Below are positions 29,867 through 29,879 of a stretch of DNA of 29,879 nt, in pieces (position 1 is the first letter of the stretch; each line of letters opens with the position of its first letter). The stretch covers positions 1 through 29,879 of the forward strand of contig DBHE01000046.1 of assembly GCA_002296055.1 (NCBI GenBank), given 5' to 3'. Source of the DNA: Pseudomonadaceae bacterium UBA836. Its GTDB lineage: Bacteria; Pseudomonadota; Gammaproteobacteria; Pseudomonadales; Pseudomonadaceae. A program made the position numbers and the translations under genes. The notes under the pieces are model-generated. The model saw only the letters and a list, made by a program, of their open reading frames with translations, had not been told where the DNA came from and did not search any database.

Positions 29867-29879
29867 GTCATTCCCGCGT
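29867..29879. repeat. Truncated dRS3-like repeat at the window edge
   Basis: GTCATTCCCGCGT begins the same repeat unit found at 29684 and is cut by the window end; its last base differs from the other copies. It shows that the repeat cluster continues. Confidence 0.6.

Overview
The window looks like chromosomal DNA of a marine or environmental gamma-proteobacterium of the Pseudomonas/Halopseudomonas group. This is inferred from the gene order dapA-bamC-MBL hydrolase-purC-tRNA-Ser, the ExaA/PedF/PqqF/NosP/NahK set and the high GC content; no rRNA or other marker is present to confirm it. No phage, transposase or CRISPR array is visible.

Layout. (1) 1-3800: a tightly packed core block on the + strand: dapA, the BAM lipoprotein bamC, an MBL-fold hydrolase overlapping bamC by 4 nt, purC, then tRNA-Ser(CGA) and a perfect two-way terminator. 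(2) 3879-8500: two signalling genes on the - strand: a six-helix membrane PAS-GGDEF-EAL protein with intact cyclase and phosphodiesterase motifs, and a soluble hybrid histidine kinase with a duplicated PAS domain. (3) 8710-10692 (-): a type B carboxylesterase lipoprotein with an additional N-terminal domain, followed upstream by about 630 bp with no convincing gene. (4) 11320-14696: an alcohol-oxidation block. exaA (PQQ ethanol dehydrogenase, calcium type) and a secreted pentapeptide-repeat protein are on -, and cytochrome c-550 pedF diverges on +. (5) 14844-19194: a TonB-dependent transducer (STN domain) with a Fur-box-like site, convergent with its probable fecI-fecR regulators. (6) 19490-24310: a ZnuD-like zinc receptor behind two Zur-like boxes, then the zinc protease pqqF. 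(7) 24484-25650: a general porin. (8) 25881-29649: the NO-sensing FIST haem protein nosP and the hybrid kinase nahK, followed by dispersed dRS3-like palindromic repeats.

How they may work together. ExaA would oxidise ethanol and other alcohols in the periplasm and pass electrons to PedF; PqqF supports supply of the PQQ cofactor (pqqA-E are not in the window). The metal receptors could supply iron/haem and zinc. NosP/NahK, which in P. aeruginosa is encoded near the exa/pqq genes (NahK = ErcS'), lies close to the same functions here. The most unusual items are non-coding or architectural: a structured leader abutting fecI, symmetric sites in the exaA/pedF, porin and nosP promoters, the uninterrupted 32-unit cysteine-capped pentapeptide helix, and the esterase fusion. 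I did not find a clearly new multi-gene system.
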